DNA of 30,940 nt from assembly GCA_023247815.1 (NCBI GenBank), contig JAHFFS010000001.1, forward strand, positions 1-30,940. The letters run 5' to 3'. A program made the translations under genes and the position numbers. Below, one piece after another: positions 24,001 through 30,000 of this stretch. Source of the stretch: Candidatus Omnitrophota bacterium. GTDB lineage: Bacteria > Omnitrophota > Gorgyraeia > Zapsychrales > JANLHA01. The notes beneath the pieces are model-generated. The model worked only from the letters and a program-made list of their open reading frames with translations. It made no database searches and had not been told where the DNA came from. Within the stretch, counting starts at the first letter, position 1; every line of letters begins with the position of its first letter.

Positions 24001-27000
24001 CAAGAATTCGGCAAATCGGAAATTGTTGAATGAAACTAAAACGATTTTTGACAATTTGTTGAGTCTTGGTGAATATTCCTATGAACAGTTGGTGATGGTT
24101 AAAGACCTGCTGGCTGGACAGTGGAACGGCAGGTCCTTTGTTGAAAGTTTCAATTTGTTCAGATCATTTAGATTAGAAGAAGATCCAGCCTTTGCGGCTA
24201 AAATGATTGGGTCAACTGTTACAAAAAATGATAGGAGGTCGATTTTTACCGCGATTGATGCTGCGAGGAGCAGGCCCGGAGGAACGACTTCTCTTGCCCA
24301 AATTCCTCGAGAGGGTTTTGATCATTTGCAAGATGCCGTTGCTGATTACATCGGTGGCAGCACAGTTCTAATGGGAGAAGAGAGACAGGTCATCCTCGAT
24401 GCCGCGCGAGGAAAACCCATTACGACAATGAAGGGCGCAACGATTGCGGATCCTTACCGGGTGGAATTGATTCAGGTGGATTTGGGTGATCAGAAGACCC
24501 ATAGGATGGCTGAAGGCTCTAAATGGCCTGGACCTGTGGCTGTTAGACGTCTGGAACTCGACGATAACAATTCAATTGTCTTGCGCGTTTATGTGACAAA
24601 GGCACGGATGGGAGATGTTTTAAATAGCGATGATATGATCGCTCTCGCTGAAGAAATCAAACATGAGCTGGATGAAGGGGTGTTGGGCAAGTCGCATCCA
24701 GAGGCGGTCTTAAGAGAGATTGATTTGGAAAATGTCGAACATGAGGAGACGGTTTCATTGGCCACCAAGTATCGTATGCGATTATTATCTCCAGAAAATT
24801 TGATTGATTTGATTGAAGGCACAGCAAATAAACACACTGAAAACTACAAGTTACACGCGAATGGATTGATCGATAAACAGACCTATTTACGCCTTGTCCA
24901 ACATACCATTGCTATTTTTGAGGAAGCAATCGTATTGCTGGAAAATGAGGAATTCCTTGCTTCGTTGGCATTGAGGCAAGCCAATGCTTTTGTTTCCATA
25001 TTGAAATCTTCGAACAAGGATCAGCTTGCTGAGTATTTTAAAACTTGGGAAATCCCTAGGTATGGTCCGATTGAGATGCGTTTATTTTGTTTGATTATTG
25101 CTATGAGTATTGATAGTACTAACCTGGATAAGATTATTAGTGTTGTCTTAAGTGGAGAAATTTCATCAGCACAAAAGGATCGTCTTTCGGATTTTGTCAT
25201 ACAGGTATTAAATTCACGAAATAGTATCATTAGTCAGAACATGAAGTCTCCAGGAACTACGATTGAGTCGGCAGACAAAGGCGCGAGGAATAGCGATGTG
25301 AATTTAGCGAGAAACAATAATAGAGTAAAGACTTTAGGGAATGACAATAAATTTGCCGATGGCACAACAGTCTTGGAGAAAACGGCAAGTATCATCGAAG
25401 CCATGCAGCCTCCGGTTGGTTTGTCCGGTGAAGCGCTTGAAAGATTTAATCGAGAAAGAGATTTTCAGACGCAGGTGCTGCGGCAAGGGAATTATAAGAT
25501 TGGGAGTAAGATCATTCAGCAGTTCAAAATTGAAGTGGTTGATCTCGAAGGTCGGGAGGCCTTTTCCGTCATTAGTGATCAATCACAAGGCCGTGGGACA
25601 GGAATATTTTGGCAGGGAGAAAAAGATGGGTTCGTTCATATTTATATCACCAAAGCTTATTTGGAGCGTCTCATTCGTCTGAATCAGCCGGTCATCCTTG
25701 CTGAAGTATTTAAACATGAGTTGGACCAAGCCATATTTGGTTACCGGCCGATCCAGACTGTGGCCCGGGAAATCGATTTGGAACCCGGCGCTGACCACGC
25801 GCTTTCACTGGCCACCAAAGACCTTTTGTATCAAAGGATGGGGCAAACTCCAATCCAGTATATCGCCTACCTCTCCGGCCTCATTGACAATACTGAAACC
25901 AAAAAACAAGAAATCCGTAACGCTTATACGGCAGGAAATCTTACCGTCCAAGAACGCGACCGGCTTTTGGCCATGGCCGATGAGGTCAAGGCCGAGGCCA
26001 ATCATATTCTCAACATTTCCGGTCCTTTAGAAGTGACGCGCGACGCGAATGGCCGGGTCAATTTTATTCACTACACCGATTCTTCAAATCCTCTTCAAGT
26101 GATAAAAGGATCGATTGTTCCGAAGTACGACGCGGCAGGTAAGCTCATCGATCTTGAAGGGACGATTCCTGATTCCATACTCGATTATCTTTTCGCGAAC
26201 GCGAACAATGTGATTTTGTGGGGCGCAAATGCGCAAGGGGTTTTAGCGGTGCTTCAGGCGAAATCCAGACCTAACCATACTGCTGAAGTGGTTGGAACGC
26301 ATCCCTTCTTAGTTAATTTTTTTGATGGGACAGCGAAACAAAGGCTTTATGTGGCAGATGTTCATGGAGTTGTGAGGCCGTCTGTTTTCTCTAAGCCCAG
26401 TCAGGGACTCTTTAATTTATTAAACAGAGTGAGCAGCTCGCATTTTAATGAAGTGATGGATGCCGCTACGGGAATCATCCAGAGCGTCACTAACGAAAGA
26501 GTGGGGGATGCAGAAGTTTATGCCTATTTGATTTCTCACAGTCGTGAGCAGGTATTAGGTTTGTCTTCACGTGCATCTGCCACAGACTTTCGGTATTTAT
26601 TAGAATTAAAAGATGCAATGGATTCTGTTGGAATGTTAAGCGGCAATCAATTAAATCAAGCCGCCATGAGTTATTTGAGTGGTTTGGATACTTCCTACGA
26701 AATTTTACGCGCGCATGTCAATCAAGTCATCAGAAATTCGGGATCAAGTTCTGTGATTAGTAACGTTCAGGAAATTGTTCAGCTTAATCTTTGGGGCGTT
26801 GACGATGGACTGGAAACCAAAGTGTTTCAAGTGGAAGTTTTTCTAAGAGATGGCAGACGCGTGCAGTTTGCTTTGAATGTAGCGCGCGATACCACAACTT
26901 CTTCAAGCGATGTTAAAACGACATCCCAATTTATGCGTTCAAACTATGAATTAAATGAAGGTGGTCTTGCAGAAGTTTTTTCAGAGTCATCCGCTGTTGC

Positions 27001-30000
27001 AGTTGCGACTTTAAGTGGTCCTCAGAACGTTCAAGTGATGGCCGGCGCCTGGCTTGAAAATAGCAGAAAACTTAAAATTAAGGCGAATACCGGGCCTTTA
27101 TTTTATGCGGTCGAACCAAACTCAAATAGAGAAATACCTATAAGCCGCGCGGAATCAAATACGATATGGTCCCAAATTGTCAGATTGATGACACTTAATT
27201 CTTCCATCGAATCATCCACGGGATCAGCTTTTGTTGTTTTCACTGACATTGCCCGCAATGACTATGTTCAAATGGGAAATGGGGATATTCGCCTTACGTG
27301 GAGCGATGGTGTTCAAAAGGTCAGCGACCCAGCCCTTATTTTAGCGCGTGGTCTGCTTGTCCACACAACCGTTGTGCGTGATGGGACAGCAGAGCTCGCG
27401 AACGTTTATTGGGATGAGCCGGGACTTGCCATTCAGGCGATTGAAAGTGGATTTCTGCAACGGGCGCGTCGTCAGGCCCAATTAGAAGGAAGGAGTGTTG
27501 CTGACGCGGAACGCGACGGCCGAATCCAGTTGAATAATTTATGGGAACAGGCCTATACAAGGACACTTCCTTCGCTGCTGACCCTAACACAAGACGCTCG
27601 AACAATCGCGGTCATCCAGCGCGCGCGTGAAGCAGTTGGAAACCATTTACCATTGTCCTCGGCCTTTTCTTCTAGGAGTCTTAACACAGCGTTGGGGCTT
27701 AACAATATTTTAGCCCATCCGGATGTGGTTATTGAAGCAGATGCAATCAGAGCAGATGGGACCAGAGTTGTGAGTATTCGTCTTCCGGCACGGCAGGTTG
27801 TCGATGCCGATCAGGTTCCACAAGGTTTGGCATTTTTACAATATGAACTTGCCAACACAACACAATTTGATCTTCTCTACAATGCCAAAGGCGATCTTAT
27901 TGCCGCGCTCCCCCGTGTGTCTTCTAGGGATGAATTTTTAAATGAGATTGCTCCTAAACCCGGAGTCAATCCCCGGTATTTGAATCTGAGTTATTATAAT
28001 TTTAAAGTTCCTGATTTGGGCGATCCCGCGGCCGTTGCCAAATGGACCAATTTTGCCAATGAGCGGCACGCGGACCAACAACGAATTGACAGTTATATAG
28101 CAAGTCGCTTTGGGTCTTTAGGTGTAACAATTCAGGGGCTTGATGCCAAATATGATCCTGTCTCTGGAAACTATATACGGAAGAAAGAATATGTTTATGC
28201 TGAGATTGATAAGACAACGGGTCAGGTCGCTATTAAGGAAATCGATCTTGATTCTCCGGACCTTGTTAATCAGGTTCCCAAAACGCTTGATCCAAACAAA
28301 CATCAGATCATTCTTCCGGTGTTCCCTACCATTTATTCGCCGGGAGAACAAGTTAACTTTGTCAGCGATAGCAGGTATCAGACCGCGATTTTTAATCAAA
28401 TGGGCATTGCGGCGAATCACGACGTTCTGATGGTTGGTCCGGGAACAGGTTTGGATGTTTGGATTGCCTCGCGAAAAACAAATAAGCCGATCAATGTTAT
28501 CGGTATTAATCCCTTGGAAATGGCCAATCTCGCGGTCACCGCGGCACTTGGGGGATTTCAAGTCCACGCGGTGTTAGGAAATAATATCATTCGAGAAGAC
28601 GGAACGCTGGTCATTGGGGGAAAACGGTTTGATAGGGTCATTTGGAATTTGCCTTCTTATGATCCTGGTCCGCCCCCGGGGATTGTTGAGAAAAGACAGT
28701 TTGCTGAAGAAGGTCTAAATCCCGACGATATTTTTCAAAAGATGATTGAGAACGGTTGGGCAAGGCAAGTCAGTCCAACCGAGGTGCTATTGACAGTTAA
28801 TTTAGTCGATCAAGCAGCTAATATGGCAAATGTTTTTGGTCCCCAATTCCCGGCCATTTTGACTATTTTACAAGCGTCTCATCCGAATGATCCTGTTCTG
28901 CTTACGGAACGACATGACCATGATTTCGAGGGAAGGATCCTGAGGCGTTTTGCTCAAGGGCTTCCGAGTGTCCTTAATGCGGATGGTCTCGCGCTCATTT
29001 GGAACATTCGGGTGTTGAGAAAGGGAATTATTTCGAAAAATCAAATTGAAGAAGCCGGGCTTGATGTCAACGAAGTTTTTCAAAAACTGGTGGAAAATGG
29101 ATATGTCCAAACAATAAGCCCAACCCATGTGGAGTTAACTGACTTTTTAGGCCAAGAAGACCAGCGTAATCTGGAAAATATTTTTGGTCCCCAATTCACA
29201 ACACTTTGGCCTATTTTGCGAAGCGCCCAAAATGTCATAGGCAGAAATGTGGTTAGTGAGATTTTGCGTTCAGCGGGAAAATCCGATGGTTTTACCGACG
29301 TCGCGCCCGGAGATGTTGTCTTCGATGTTGGTTTTACGCAGAGGAGGCTTTATTTTATCAAATTCACGGCAAATGGTTCGAGTAGGAATGAATTTGTGAA
29401 TGAAGGGGCCCTCGGCTTAGGGACAGCTTTTAATGAAATCAGCAATATTACGACCCAGGCAATGTCATCGGAGAAGGCCGGTCAAGTCACGGCAGCGATT
29501 GATCAATTGGAAACTGCGGCCCAAGATCCGAAAATGACTGATGAGGAAAGAGCGTTGGTGATGCGGGTCGTTGTCAAACTCCGGGAACTGCACGCTGCTG
29601 GACGCATCCAGGACTTTAACGCCCTCATCCGTGACAGCGATGATTATCTGTTGGCCTTTTTCCGATCAACCAATGGCGGTGTCATTGGGTTGTCGGATAA
29701 TTTTACCGATTTGGCCAGGGTGTTGTTGAGGGAAGGGCTGATCGCGATCGGAGCATCAACGAATTATGAACAGCATCGATTTTATTATGAAACCTTGCAG
29801 GCAAAACTTTTAGGTAGGGGAACAGAGTTTCGTCTCGAGACCAGGACCAACATTGAACAGCCGCTTTTTAACGATCCGGTCAATGGCCTCGCTCATGCCC
29901 AGGCGTTTGTGAATAATTTTGATTATCCCTTGCAAGATAAACTCGAAGTGCTTTTACGTCTCATCGATCAAGGGAATTCTGATCCGGCTTATCAAACCGC

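Larger units (their letters stand above)
28310..29374 (+). other. SAM-methyltransferase-like Rossmann domain, interrupted by two inserts
   Basis: D-V-L-M-V-G-P-G-T-G-L-D (residues 9478-9485 for V-G-P-G-T-G-L-D) is a good class I methyltransferase motif I. It is followed by a strand V-I-G-I-N-P-L-E-M-A and a helix. F-D-R-V-I-W-N-L-P-S-Y (N9549) takes the place of the D-P-P-Y/N-P-P-Y motif IV. Later, G-L-A-L-I-W-N and a final strand R-L-Y-F-I-K-F complete the order. Two GYI modules (28718 and 29063) lie after motif IV and before the last strand. Motif IV with Leu-Pro in place of Pro-Pro makes activity uncertain. A cytoplasmic-type enzyme in a putative surface protein would be unexpected. Confidence 0.55.

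Noticed and set aside
28310..29374. A separate methyltransferase gene
   Set aside because: It shares the frame of the giant protein without a stop or start codon of its own, and no ribosome binding site is seen.
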